The notes under the pieces are model-generated. The model saw nothing but the letters and a program-made list of their open reading frames with translations. It did no database searches and was not told the origin of the DNA. A stretch of 64,000 nucleotides of DNA from Arsenicitalea aurantiaca (GTDB lineage Bacteria; Pseudomonadota; Alphaproteobacteria; Rhizobiales; Devosiaceae): NCBI RefSeq assembly GCF_003994485.1, contig NZ_RZNJ01000007.1, forward strand, positions 62,001-126,000, written 5' to 3'. Below are positions 10,814-20,220 of the stretch, piece by piece; position 1 is the stretch's first letter, and each line of letters opens with the position of its first letter. Position numbers and translations under genes: made by a program.

Positions 10814-12015
10814 TGCCCGATCACCGAGACCGGATCAACCCGCGCCGCGGCCCGCGCGGGGAGGATGGAGGCGAGAATCGCGCCGAGCGTCGTCAGCACG
10901 ATGGCGAGATCGTACGCGCCTTGGCGCACGTCGACGGGCAGCCCGCCGGGGGGCGCCAGTTCGGGGACCGGAAAGGGCGAGAGCGCGAGAAAGCCGAGCC
11001 CTGCGCCGATGAGCCCGCCCAGGAGCCCGATCAGCGTGCCTTGGGTCACGAAGACCCCGATCACGAAGAGCCGGCTCGCGCCCATGGCCCGCATGATGCC
11101 GATCTCGGGGCGCCTGCGATAGGTCGAGAGGAGCAGTGCGCTCGCCACCCCGATGACGATGGTGATGAGCGCAAAGGCCTTGATGAGATTGCCCGAACTC
11201 GCCTGCGCGCGGAGCCCGTCGAGCAATTGCGCATTGCCTTCGGTCCAGGGGGTGGCTTTGAGCCCGGTCTCGGCTGAGATCCTGCGGGCCTCGCGGTCGG
11301 CGGCGTTGAGGTCGACGAGCTTGATCTCGATCCTCGACACCCCCTGGGGAAGATCGAACAGCGTTCGCGCCGTCGCAAGGGTCACGAAGGCCGCCCGGCT
11401 GTCGAGGGCATCGAGCCCGATCTCGAAAATCCCCGCGACAACGAGGGTCCGCTCGACGTCGCGGTCCGATTGCAACCGCACCACCTGCCCCACACCGATG
11501 CCGAGATCGTCGGCGAGGCCGGAGCCGATGACGACGCCCGAATTTCCGAGCTCCGTCGTCCCGGAAATGAGCGCCCCGTCGATATCGGCAATGGCCGAGA
11601 CCTTGCCCGGCTCCACCCCGGTGATCCCCACCGGCGCTCGGGCCTGACCGCGCACGACGAAGCCGTTGCCCACGATCTGCTGGGAGGTGGCGGCGACGCC
11701 GGGCAGCGCCTCGATCAGCGGCAGAAACGCATCTGCCGTGCGTAGCAGGGTGCGCTGGTTGGTCGCCCGCTGCTCGACCAGCAGCACATCGCCCTGCTCG
11801 CCCATCAGCGATACGGCGTCCCGGCTCGGCGCCTCGACGGTCACATGGGCGATGTCGCCGACCGTGCGCTGCAAGAGGAACACGGCGAGCCCGCCGATCA
11901 GCGCGCTCATGAAGATGAAGACGAAGACCCCGACCGCGACGCCGGCGATCAGCAGGCTGGTCTGGGCCTTGCTCGCACCCAGATAGCGCATGGCGATCTT
12001 GAGCCCGTAGCGCAT
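10810..12015 (-). CDS. FtsX/MacB-type ABC permease (DevC-like)
   Basis: The 401-residue inner-membrane permease has one N-terminal helix (about residues 17-43), a periplasmic domain of about 220 residues and three C-terminal helices, the classical FtsX/MacB layout. GVASALLLSTYRRRPEIGIMRAMGASRLFVIGVF is the conserved cytoplasmic coupling region after helix 2, and the N-terminal MRYGLKIAMRYL resembles DevC proteins. It is the middle gene of an adaptor-permease-ATPase operon, the order of cyanobacterial devBCA. The likely role is export of a lipid-like or amphipathic compound or toxin. No TolC-type outer-membrane gene is nearby. Confidence 0.9.
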   Translation of the reverse strand: MRYGLKIAMRYLGASKAQTSLLIAGVAVGVFVFIFMSALIGGLAVFLLQRTVGDIAHVTVEAPSRDAVSLMGEQGDVLLVEQRATNQRTLLRTADAFLPLIEALPGVAATSQQIVGNGFVVRGQARAPVGITGVEPGKVSAIADIDGALISGTTELGNSGVVIGSGLADDLGIGVGQVVRLQSDRDVERTLVVAGIFEIGLDALDSRAAFVTLATARTLFDLPQGVSRIEIKLVDLNAADREARRISAETGLKATPWTEGNAQLLDGLRAQASSGNLIKAFALITIVIGVASALLLSTYRRRPEIGIMRAMGASRLFVIGVFVTQGTLIGLLGGLIGAGLGFLALSPFPVPELAPPGGLPVDVRQGAYDLAIVLTTLGAILASILPARAAARVDPVSVIGQ

Positions 12016-12017
12016 GC

Positions 12018-13112
12018 TCAGTCCACCTCCACGGCCTGCTCGGGCTCGACCCCGTCAGGCTCGAGGATCACCCGGTCGCCGACGGCGAGGCCGTCGGTCA
12101 CCATCACGCGCTCGGCAGGCCAGTCGAGGAACTCGACCGCGCGGAGGACCGCCAACCCGTCCTCGACCAGCAGCACATGACTGCCGGTACCTTCGGTCAG
12201 GATGGCGCCCCGCGGCACCGAAAGCGCGGATTCGGTTTCGGAGACGATGATGTTGGCATTGACGGTGAGCCCCACCGGCAGATCGACAGGGGCGTCGAAG
12301 GCGATCTTGATCGTGCGGCCGCCTGTCGCCGGATCCACGGTAGGGGCCGCAAAGATCACCGTGCCGTTCTGCGGCACTGAAGACCCTGCCGGACGCAACA
12401 GTGCACGAAGGCCGTTCTGCATGCGGGCAGAGTAGATTTCGTCCACGTCCGTCTCGACCACGAGATGGCCAAGATCGGCGACGGTAAAAAGCGCGCTCTG
12501 CGGATCGACGAGCTGGCCACGGTCGACGGCCCGGTCGAGCACGACGCCGGCGAGCGGCGCGGTCAGCGTATAAAGCGCGAGCTGGCTTTCGGCCTGGTCG
12601 AGCGCCGCACGCAGCCGCGCAACTTCATTGCCGGCATTGACGAGCGCGAGTTCGGCCTCTTCGCGTGCGACGCGGGTGACGTTCTCGCCCAGCGCCCGGG
12701 CGCGCTCGGCAGCCGCTTCGGCCTGTTGCTGGCGCACCAGCCCCGCATCGAGCGCGGCGCGGGCCTGATCGACCTGCGCGCGGGGCTGGCTCGTGTCGAG
12801 CCGGACCAGCAGATCGCCCGCCGCAACGCTCTCGCCCTCATCCACCGCCACCTCGATTGCCTGCGCGGTGACCGAGGAGCGGATGCGCACGGCCTCTCGC
12901 GCGGCCACCCGGCCGTTGACCGCCAGCACCTGCGCAACGGGTCCGAGCGCCACTGCCTCGACGATGACCCGCGCCGGCGGGGTCGACCATGGCTGGGCGA
13001 TGGCAAGATAGGCCCCCGCCGCCAGAAGCACGAGCGTGAGCACGACCATCCCCCAGCGCCGCCGGCGGCGGGGCTTTGGCTTCATTTTCAGTTCCGATGC
13101 CGGCGATGCCAT
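12018..13112 (-). CDS. Periplasmic adaptor (membrane fusion) protein, HlyD/MacA type
   Basis: The 364-residue protein is anchored by one helix (WGMVVLTLVLLAAGAYLAIAQ, about residues 20-40) and extends into the periplasm. A biotinyl-lipoyl half motif (GRVAAREAVRIRSSV, then VAVDEGESVAAGDLLVRLD) is followed by an alanine/arginine-rich coiled-coil hairpin (about residues 112-165) and a second lipoyl half with beta-barrel segments (LAGVVLDRAVDRGQLV). It would link the MacB-like permease to an outer-membrane channel. Its stop lies 2 bases before the permease start. The Ala/Arg coiled coil is shorter than in MacA-TolC systems. Confidence 0.92.
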   Translation of the reverse strand: MASPASELKMKPKPRRRRRWGMVVLTLVLLAAGAYLAIAQPWSTPPARVIVEAVALGPVAQVLAVNGRVAAREAVRIRSSVTAQAIEVAVDEGESVAAGDLLVRLDTSQPRAQVDQARAALDAGLVRQQQAEAAAERARALGENVTRVAREEAELALVNAGNEVARLRAALDQAESQLALYTLTAPLAGVVLDRAVDRGQLVDPQSALFTVADLGHLVVETDVDEIYSARMQNGLRALLRPAGSSVPQNGTVIFAAPTVDPATGGRTIKIAFDAPVDLPVGLTVNANIIVSETESALSVPRGAILTEGTGSHVLLVEDGLAVLRAVEFLDWPAERVMVTDGLAVGDRVILEPDGVEPEQAVEVD

Positions 13113-13291
13113 GGCCGCCTCTGGTCAGTCGCTTCAACGCCCACGCCGCCGCTGCGACGTTCGGACCGCGGTGCTCCATTATGCACATCGCGCCCGATCC
13201 GTCCTGCACGGCACGGCCCGGGTCAGGCAAATATCCATTGATCCGAATGCGATAGGCCTGCGTTGAGGGAGATCAAGCCGCGGAGCGCGCG

Positions 13292-13750
13292 ATGAGGCTC
13301 TTTCTCAACATGGCAGGATTTCTTCTCCTGCAACTGGCGATCACGCTGCCGGCGCCCCTTTTCGGCATCAGCTTCGAAGACAACGACATCCCCTCCTCGC
13401 CACCGGGCTGGTTCGTCATTTCGGTCTGGTTCGTCCTCTTTCCACTGATGGGCTACGCCCGCTGGGTGGTGACGCGGCCGCCCGCAGACCGCGCGCTCGG
13501 CGCCTGGATCCTCGGGCTCGCGACGCTCTGCGCGCTCTACATCTACTACACGGTAGGGCTCTCCTCGGCCCTGGGCATCAGCCTTCTCTGGTGCACGCTC
13601 GTCGGCAATGGCGTCGTCATCGTCCTTGCCATCGTGCTCGCCCTGCGCACCGCGCGCCGGTCGCGTTGGGCGGGCGTCGCTCTCGGTCTCGTGGCGCTCT
13701 GGGTCTCCTTTGCGTCGATCGGCGTGGTGCGCGACCTCATCGCCGGGTAG
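13292..13750 (+). CDS. Divergent TspO/MBR-like membrane protein
   Basis: The 152-residue protein has about five transmembrane helices and no close match that I recognise. Two segments resemble the TspO family: SSPPGWFVISVWFVLFPLMGYARW (compare PPxWvFgpVWtvLY-mGiaaw) at about residues 35-58, and ALWVSFASIGVVRDLI at the C-terminus (compare WVxFAxxLNxxIW). The Asn that ends the family motif is absent, and the middle loops differ from the TspO at 2112-2597. It is divergent from the exporter operon and 108 bases upstream of fbp. Membership is inferred by eye. Confidence 0.7.
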   Translation: MRLFLNMAGFLLLQLAITLPAPLFGISFEDNDIPSSPPGWFVISVWFVLFPLMGYARWVVTRPPADRALGAWILGLATLCALYIYYTVGLSSALGISLLWCTLVGNGVVIVLAIVLALRTARRSRWAGVALGLVALWVSFASIGVVRDLIAG

Positions 13751-13858
13751 GCCGGTCCGCCCCAAGCGCTTGCGCAACCCCTCCCAATCGCCGATTGCCT
13801 CCCGCGCGGCTTTCATGGCACGTGGCGGCAAGATCTAAGGGTTTGAAAGGGGTCGGGG

Positions 13859-14800
13859 ATGAGTAGGATCAACCTTGGGGACTGGCTGGCTAAGGACAGC
13901 GAGGCGCGCCTTGCCTCGGTCATTCTCGATGTCGCGTCGGCCTGCGTCGAGATTTCGCGGCTCGTGCGCGGGGGCGCACTTTCCGGCGCTCTCGGTGAAG
14001 CGGGGGCGGTGAACGTCCAGGGCGAGACGCAGAAAAAGCTCGACGTCCTCTCCAACGAGATCTGCAAGGCCCGGCTCGGCGCCAATGCCGCGATTGCCGC
14101 CATCGCGTCTGAGGAAGAAGATCACGCGGTCGGCTTTGAACGCCCCGATGCGCCCTTCCTCGTCGCGTTCGATCCGCTGGACGGATCGAGCAATATCGAC
14201 GTCAACGTCACCATCGGCACCATCTTCTCCGTCCTGCCCCATAGGGGCGGCGAGGCGGGAGACGATGCCTTCCTCCAGCCGGGCCGCAATCAGCTCGCCT
14301 CGGGCTACGTCTCCTATGGCCCGCAGACCTGCCTCATGCTGGCCCTGGGCGGCAAAACCCTGCAGTTTACCCTCGATCCGGCCACCGAAACCTTCATCCT
14401 CACCCATGAGCGGATCGTCATGCCCGGCGGCACGCCGATGATCGGCGCCAACCTTTCCAATCTCGCGCGCTGGGCCACGCCGATATCGGAGGCCGCGCGC
14501 GCCTGCCTCGACGGGGGCACGCACAACCAGCGCTGGGTGGGCTCGATGGTGGCCGACATCCATCGCATGCTGCACCAGGGCGGGGTGTTTCTCTATCCGG
14601 GGCAGGTCGACAAGCCCAATGGCAAGCTGCGCCTCCTTTACGAATGCAACCCCATCGCGCTGCTCGTCGCAAATGCCGGGGGCGCATCGTTCTTCGGGGC
14701 GAGGCGCGTGCTTGAGATCGAGCCGGAGACGCTGCACCAGCGGATCGGTTTTGCCTCGGGCGACCCCGAGCTCCTGACCCTGCTGCGCGTCACGGCCTAA
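13859..14800 (+). CDS. fbp: Class I fructose-1,6-bisphosphatase
   Basis: The 313-residue enzyme hydrolyses fructose 1,6-bisphosphate to fructose 6-phosphate, the gluconeogenic step required for growth on acids and short sugars. The metal site is seen in AIASEEEDH (about residue 81) and in FDPLDGSSNIDVNVTIGTIFSV (about residues 102-123), the class I signature, with GGVFLYP and LYECNPIALLVANAGG later. The start ATG 13859 is preceded by GAAAGGGGTCGGGG. It is slightly shorter than E. coli Fbp (332). The gene appears monocistronic, with a 150-base gap before the ABC transporter genes. Confidence 0.95.
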   Translation: MSRINLGDWLAKDSEARLASVILDVASACVEISRLVRGGALSGALGEAGAVNVQGETQKKLDVLSNEICKARLGANAAIAAIASEEEDHAVGFERPDAPFLVAFDPLDGSSNIDVNVTIGTIFSVLPHRGGEAGDDAFLQPGRNQLASGYVSYGPQTCLMLALGGKTLQFTLDPATETFILTHERIVMPGGTPMIGANLSNLARWATPISEAARACLDGGTHNQRWVGSMVADIHRMLHQGGVFLYPGQVDKPNGKLRLLYECNPIALLVANAGGASFFGARRVLEIEPETLHQRIGFASGDPELLTLLRVTA

Positions 14801-14857
14801 GCGGAAACGCTCGCGAACCCGTTACGGCCGCAAAAGGTTCCGTGACGCTATGATGAA

Positions 14858-14876
14858 TTTCGCACAAAGCGCGAAA
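14858..14876. promoter_or_regulatory. short inverted repeat before the first CUT1 operon
   Basis: TTTCGC and GCGAAA are separated by 7 bases about 75 bases upstream of the ATPase start. It could be an operator for this transporter, which has no local regulator. Such 6-base arms also arise by chance. Confidence 0.22.
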
Positions 14877-14950
14877 GACAAGCGCTGCCGGGCGGTCTAT
14901 CGTCCGGCTTGCGCGCGACCGTGCCCGCGAACGGCAAGGAACGGACTATC

Positions 14951-16048
<1,098 letters not shown>

Positions 16049-16136
16049 GCGCTCGGCGTCCAGCCGCGTTTTTCCCAATCCGCCCCGCGCCTTGCGGGAT
16101 CCGCCCTTCCCCGACATGCTGAACGGAGACGACACA

Positions 16137-17450
16137 ATGGCGCGCCCATCCAAGACGAGCCTCATTGCAAACTGCCTCGGGGCCACGGCCCTTTCCCTCA
16201 TCGCGCTGCCCGCATTCGCCCAGGAGAGCCTCGTGACGCGCGATCGCGTCGGGCCCGCGGACGCCGAGAACGTCCTCACCTTCCGGCTCACCGCCTACGA
16301 TCTCTACAGCGCCGATCCGGCCACCGCCGAAGGCTTTGCCGAGCTCTTTACCGATTTCATCCAGCAGCATCCGGGCTGGCGGATCGACACTCAGCTGCAG
16401 ACCGGCAACCTCAACGAGGAACAGGCCCGTATCCTCGAACAGTCCCAGGCCGGCCGCGGGCCCGATTGCGCGATGATCGATTCTGCCCAGCTCGCGACGT
16501 TCAAGCAGGCCGGCGTCCTCGCGCCGATGAACGACTTCTTCACCGAGGCCGAGATCGCCGATCTCTTTCCCTTCGTGCGCGATGGCGTGAGCGACGAGGA
16601 AGGCAATCTGCTCGCGCTCTGGTGGTTCACCGATCTGCGCGTGCTCTACCGCAATACCGAATACGTCCCCGAAGCGCCGCAGACCTGGGAGGAAACTGAG
16701 GCTGCAGCGCTCGCCACCGTCGAGCAGGGCCTCGAGGGCATCCTCTTCAATGGCGGGCGCACCGAGGGCACCGCGTTCGACTGGATGGCCTTCTTCTGGG
16801 CGCAGGGCGGCGAACTCGTCGACGAGAACGGCCGGCCGATCTTCCATGAGGGCGAGAACCGCGAGAAATTCCTGCGCGCGCTCGAATTCGTCGACGGACT
16901 CGTTGAATCCGGCGCCGCCCCGCAGCGGGTGACGACCATCACCACCTATGACGACATCACCGCCTCGGCTGCGGCCGGAACGACCGCCCTCTTCATCGGC
17001 GGCAACTGGCAGTACGCCCAGCTCCAGTCGACCCTGCCTCCCGAAGAGGCCGCCAAATGGGAAGTCTCCGAGCTCCCCGGCCCCACGGCCGAAGAACGGG
17101 CGACCGGCACGGGCGGCTGGGCCATTGCCGCACTCACCGACGATCCGGCAAAGGTCGAGATCTGCGCAGGGATCGCCAAGCTCTATGCCGGCCCCGGCAA
17201 CGCCTTCCAGCGCCTCCTGCCGACCTCGGCGGCGCTTTACGATGAGTATGACGAGTTCGCCGGCGCAGAATTCGGCGTCTTCGCAGCGGCGCTCGAGAAC
17301 GGCCAGGCCCGTCCCGGCGTGCCCTTCTACCCGGAGATCTCGACCCAGATCCAGGTGCTGCTCGGGGAAGTCCTCTCCCAGTCCAAGGAGCCCGAGCAGG
17401 CCCTCGACGATGCTGCAGCGGCCCTGATCGCGGCCTATGATCGGCTCTAG
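16137..17450 (+). CDS. CUT1 ABC transporter sugar-binding protein
   Basis: The 437-residue protein starts with a signal peptide (LGATALSLIALPAFAQ, cleavage after AFA) and has the extracellular solute-binding family 1 fold: an early FTDFIQQHPGWRIDTQLQTG segment, ARILEQSQAGRGPDCAMIDSAQLATF, and the ligand-side GTALFIGGNWQY-like GTTALFIGGNW near residue 280. It captures an oligosaccharide or similar ligand in the periplasm for the permeases downstream. It is 88 bases after the ATPase gene and is followed by a strong hairpin at 17461-17489. The ligand cannot be read from the sequence. Confidence 0.93.
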   Translation: MARPSKTSLIANCLGATALSLIALPAFAQESLVTRDRVGPADAENVLTFRLTAYDLYSADPATAEGFAELFTDFIQQHPGWRIDTQLQTGNLNEEQARILEQSQAGRGPDCAMIDSAQLATFKQAGVLAPMNDFFTEAEIADLFPFVRDGVSDEEGNLLALWWFTDLRVLYRNTEYVPEAPQTWEETEAAALATVEQGLEGILFNGGRTEGTAFDWMAFFWAQGGELVDENGRPIFHEGENREKFLRALEFVDGLVESGAAPQRVTTITTYDDITASAAAGTTALFIGGNWQYAQLQSTLPPEEAAKWEVSELPGPTAEERATGTGGWAIAALTDDPAKVEICAGIAKLYAGPGNAFQRLLPTSAALYDEYDEFAGAEFGVFAAALENGQARPGVPFYPEISTQIQVLLGEVLSQSKEPEQALDDAAAALIAAYDRL

Positions 17451-17460
17451 CCCTTCCAGC

Positions 17461-17489
17461 GGCGTCCGGGATGATATGTCCCGGGCGCC
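17461..17489 (+). other. hairpin between binding-protein and permease genes
   Basis: GGCGTCCGGGA and TCCCGGGCGCC pair over 11 bases (one wobble) around a 7-base loop, 11 bases after the binding-protein stop. No T-run follows, so it is more likely an mRNA-stabilising or processing structure than a terminator. Equivalent hairpins follow the other four binding-protein genes here. Confidence 0.7.
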
Positions 17490-17513
17490 GTATTCGACAT
17501 CCGAGGCCGAGCG

Positions 17514-18440
17514 TTGAACAAGCTGAGCGGCGCGGCCCTGCGCCAGAGCCCCACCCGCCGGGCATCCCCGCTTTCGGGCCCCCTGCCCTGGCTGCTGCCG
17601 GTCCTACTGATGATCGGCGTCTTCTATCTCTACCCGATCCTCGACGCGCTCCGCCTCGCCTTCACCAACGCCTCGCTGATCGGGCGCGAGGAGACCTACA
17701 CCACGCGCTCGATCCTTGCGATGCTCGCAAATCCGGCGCTCGGCACGGTGCTGCGCAACACTGCGGTCTTTACCGGCGCAAGCGTCATCGGTCAGGTGCT
17801 GCTGGGGCTCGCCATCGCCCTCCTCGTCGTAAGAGGTGAGCGCAATCGGCTGCCGGGCATGCTGGCGCTCCGCACCATCGTCCTCACCGCCTGGGTGATC
17901 CCCGGGGTCGCCAACGGCATTATCTGGTCGATGCTCTTCAACGAGGCACCCTATGGCGCGATCAACAGCGCGCTGAGGCTCCTCGACATCCCGCCCGTCG
18001 CATGGCTCTCCAACCCCGCCAATGCGATGATCTCGACCATCATCGCCAATGTCTGGCAGGGCACGGCCTTCTCGATGATCGTGCTCTATGCCGCGATCAA
18101 GTCGATCGATCCGGTGCTCTACGAGGCGGCTGCGGTCGATGGCGCGCGGCCCTGGGAACGCTTGTGGTTCATCACGCTGCCGCAATTGCGCGCGGCGCTC
18201 ATCGTCAACGCCATCCTCGTCACCATCCAGACGCTCAACACCTTCGACGCGATCATTTCGCTCACCGGTGGCGGTCCAGGGCGTGCCACCGAAGTGCTGT
18301 CGCTCTTTACCTACAACACCGTCTTTTACAGCTACGACCTTGCCGGCGGCAGCGCGCTGTCGATGCTGATGCTGCTGATTTCGCTCGGCCTTGCCTGCGT
18401 CTATGCGCTCTTCCTGCCCCGGCCGGAGGCTATCCGATGA
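17514..18440 (+). CDS. CUT1 ABC transporter permease (MalF-like)
   Basis: The 308-residue inner-membrane permease has six predicted helices, the first at about residues 23-43 after a cytoplasmic N-terminus. The EAA loop that contacts the ATPase is YEAAAVDGARPWERLWFITLPQLR (about residues 203-226). It forms the channel with the next gene's product, whose start overlaps its stop by 4 bases. The first codon appears to be a TTG in this reading, 24 bases after the hairpin; the exact start is uncertain by a few codons. Confidence 0.92.
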   Translation: MNKLSGAALRQSPTRRASPLSGPLPWLLPVLLMIGVFYLYPILDALRLAFTNASLIGREETYTTRSILAMLANPALGTVLRNTAVFTGASVIGQVLLGLAIALLVVRGERNRLPGMLALRTIVLTAWVIPGVANGIIWSMLFNEAPYGAINSALRLLDIPPVAWLSNPANAMISTIIANVWQGTAFSMIVLYAAIKSIDPVLYEAAAVDGARPWERLWFITLPQLRAALIVNAILVTIQTLNTFDAIISLTGGGPGRATEVLSLFTYNTVFYSYDLAGGSALSMLMLLISLGLACVYALFLPRPEAIR

Positions 18441-19279
18441 TAGAAGGCCGCGCCAATCGCCTGGGCAATATCGCGACCTATCTCGTCGCCATCCCGATTG
18501 CCGGATTCTTTCTCGTGCCGATCGTCTGGCTCGTTTCGCTCGCCATCCGCACCCCGCAGGAGATCTTTTTCGGGGCGTCCCGTTTCATTCCTGAAAATCC
18601 GACGCTGGCCAATTTCTGGCAGGTGCTGACGGGCTCGGGCTTTCTCACCTATCTGGGCAACGGGCTGAAGCTCTCCGTGCTCGGCGCGTTCGGGGCGCTC
18701 ATCGTCGCGGCGCCCGCCGCCTATGCGTTCTCGCGATTCAGCTTCCGCGGCCGCGGCGCGGCAATGATGGGCATCCTCGCCGTCCAGATGGTGTCGGGCC
18801 TCGTCATCCTCATCCCCCTCTACCGCTACATGGCGTGGCTCGGCTTGCTCGAGACCCATCTGGGGGTGACCGCGATCTATATCGCCATCGGCATCCCGCT
18901 CACCGTCTGGCTCGTCAAGAACGCGTTCGATGCGGTGCCGATCGTGCTCGACGAGGCCGCGGCGATCGATGGCTACAACCGGTTCGAGACCTTCTGGCGC
19001 GTCACCCTGCCCCTGGCCGCGCCCGGCCTCGCCTCGGCCTTCATCCTCAACGTGATCTTCAACTGGTCGCAGTTCCTCGTGCCCTTCATCATGCTGACCG
19101 ATGACGACCAGTGGCCGATCTCAGTGGCGATCTACAATTATGCCGGCAGCACCACCGCAACGACGACGCATCTGCTCGCCGCCGCCTGCCTGATCGCCGT
19201 GGTCCCGGCGATCCTCGCCTTCATGCTGCTGCAAAGGCTGATCGTGTCGGCGCTGACCGCGGGAGCGGTAAAGGGCTAG
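18437..19279 (+). CDS. CUT1 ABC transporter permease (MalG-like)
   Basis: The 280-residue permease has six helices and an EAA loop DEAAAIDGYNRFETFWRVTLPLAAPG (about residues 173-198). The ATG at 18437 overlaps the preceding stop as ATGA. The gene ends the operon at 19279, where its TAG stop shares bases with the TAG of the convergent UPF0104 gene in the palindrome GGGCTAGCCC. No catabolic enzyme accompanies this transporter, and no local regulator is seen. Confidence 0.93.
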   Translation: MIEGRANRLGNIATYLVAIPIAGFFLVPIVWLVSLAIRTPQEIFFGASRFIPENPTLANFWQVLTGSGFLTYLGNGLKLSVLGAFGALIVAAPAAYAFSRFSFRGRGAAMMGILAVQMVSGLVILIPLYRYMAWLGLLETHLGVTAIYIAIGIPLTVWLVKNAFDAVPIVLDEAAAIDGYNRFETFWRVTLPLAAPGLASAFILNVIFNWSQFLVPFIMLTDDDQWPISVAIYNYAGSTTATTTHLLAAACLIAVVPAILAFMLLQRLIVSALTAGAVKG

Positions 19280-20220
19280 CCCGTCGCGACCGGCACGCGC
19301 CGTCGGCGCAGGATCACGAAGACGCCAGGCAGGCTCGCCGCCAACACCACGAGCCCGAAGGCGAGGCTTGCGGCAAGTCCTGCTGCCGCACTGGCGCCCG
19401 CGAGGGGAAAGAGCGCTGCCGCCGCCCCTTCGCGGAAGCCCCAGCCGGCGACTGTCGCGGGGATCAGCATGGCGGTGAGGATCAGCGGCACCAGCGTCAC
19501 CACCGCCTCGGCCGACAGCGTCGTTGCCGTGGCCTCCGCGGCAAAGGCGAAGCCGAGCAGGTTGCAAGCGACGATGGCGAGGCTGATCCCGATCTGCTTC
19601 CAGCGCAGTTCGGGCGCGATCAGCGCAAGCTTCACTGCCTCGCCGAACCGCGCCAGCACGCCGGTGCGCCCGCCGCGCAGAAGAAAATAGAGCCCGACCG
19701 GGGCAAGCACCGCAAAACCCATGAGCCCGATCAGCCCGGGCTCCACCGGCCAGACGATGCCGCCGGGCATGACGAGCGAGACGACGAGCCCGATGGTGAG
19801 CACGCTCCAGAGGGCGATCTGGCCGGCCATTCTTTCGATCACCACGCCCTGCGTCGCCCGGCCGAGCCCCGCAGCATGCCGCGCCCTCACCGCGCGGGCC
19901 GCATCGCCCACCACACCGCCGGGCACGGTCTGGTTCACCAATTGCGCGAGATAGTATTCGGCCACCGAGTCGCGACGCGAAAGGGGCACGCCGAGGCTTT
20001 GGGACACCATCCGCCACCTCAGGGCCGAAAGCACGATCTGCAGATTGAGCGCGAGGAAGGCAAGCGCGATCCACCCCCAGGAGACCGCGCCGAGCCGCGC
20101 GAGCGCATCGTCGGCGTCCGCAAGGGTCCAGACGAGCGCGATGACGATGACGGGCACCAGCACACGGACGAATACCGGAATGCGCCGGCCGCGCAGGCGT
20201 GAGAACAGCGCTTTCATCAT
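19276..20220 (-). CDS. Lysylphosphatidylglycerol synthase transmembrane (UPF0104) protein
   Basis: The 314-residue protein has about eight transmembrane helices and matches the UPF0104/AglD2 flippase-like domain, the membrane half of MprF. Family features are ALRWRMVSQSLGVPLSRRDSVAEYYLAQLVNQTVPGGVVGDAARA at about residues 55-100 and the GWGFREGAAAALFPLAGASAAAGLAASL region near the C-terminus. It lacks the GNAT-like aminoacyl transferase domain of MprF, so flipping or transport of a lipid is more likely than lysine transfer. It starts inside the stop of the sulfatase-fold gene (ATGATGA; ATG at 20220 or 20217) and is third in a tightly coupled operon. Confidence 0.9.
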   Translation of the reverse strand: MMKALFSRLRGRRIPVFVRVLVPVIVIALVWTLADADDALARLGAVSWGWIALAFLALNLQIVLSALRWRMVSQSLGVPLSRRDSVAEYYLAQLVNQTVPGGVVGDAARAVRARHAAGLGRATQGVVIERMAGQIALWSVLTIGLVVSLVMPGGIVWPVEPGLIGLMGFAVLAPVGLYFLLRGGRTGVLARFGEAVKLALIAPELRWKQIGISLAIVACNLLGFAFAAEATATTLSAEAVVTLVPLILTAMLIPATVAGWGFREGAAAALFPLAGASAAAGLAASLAFGLVVLAASLPGVFVILRRRRVPVATG

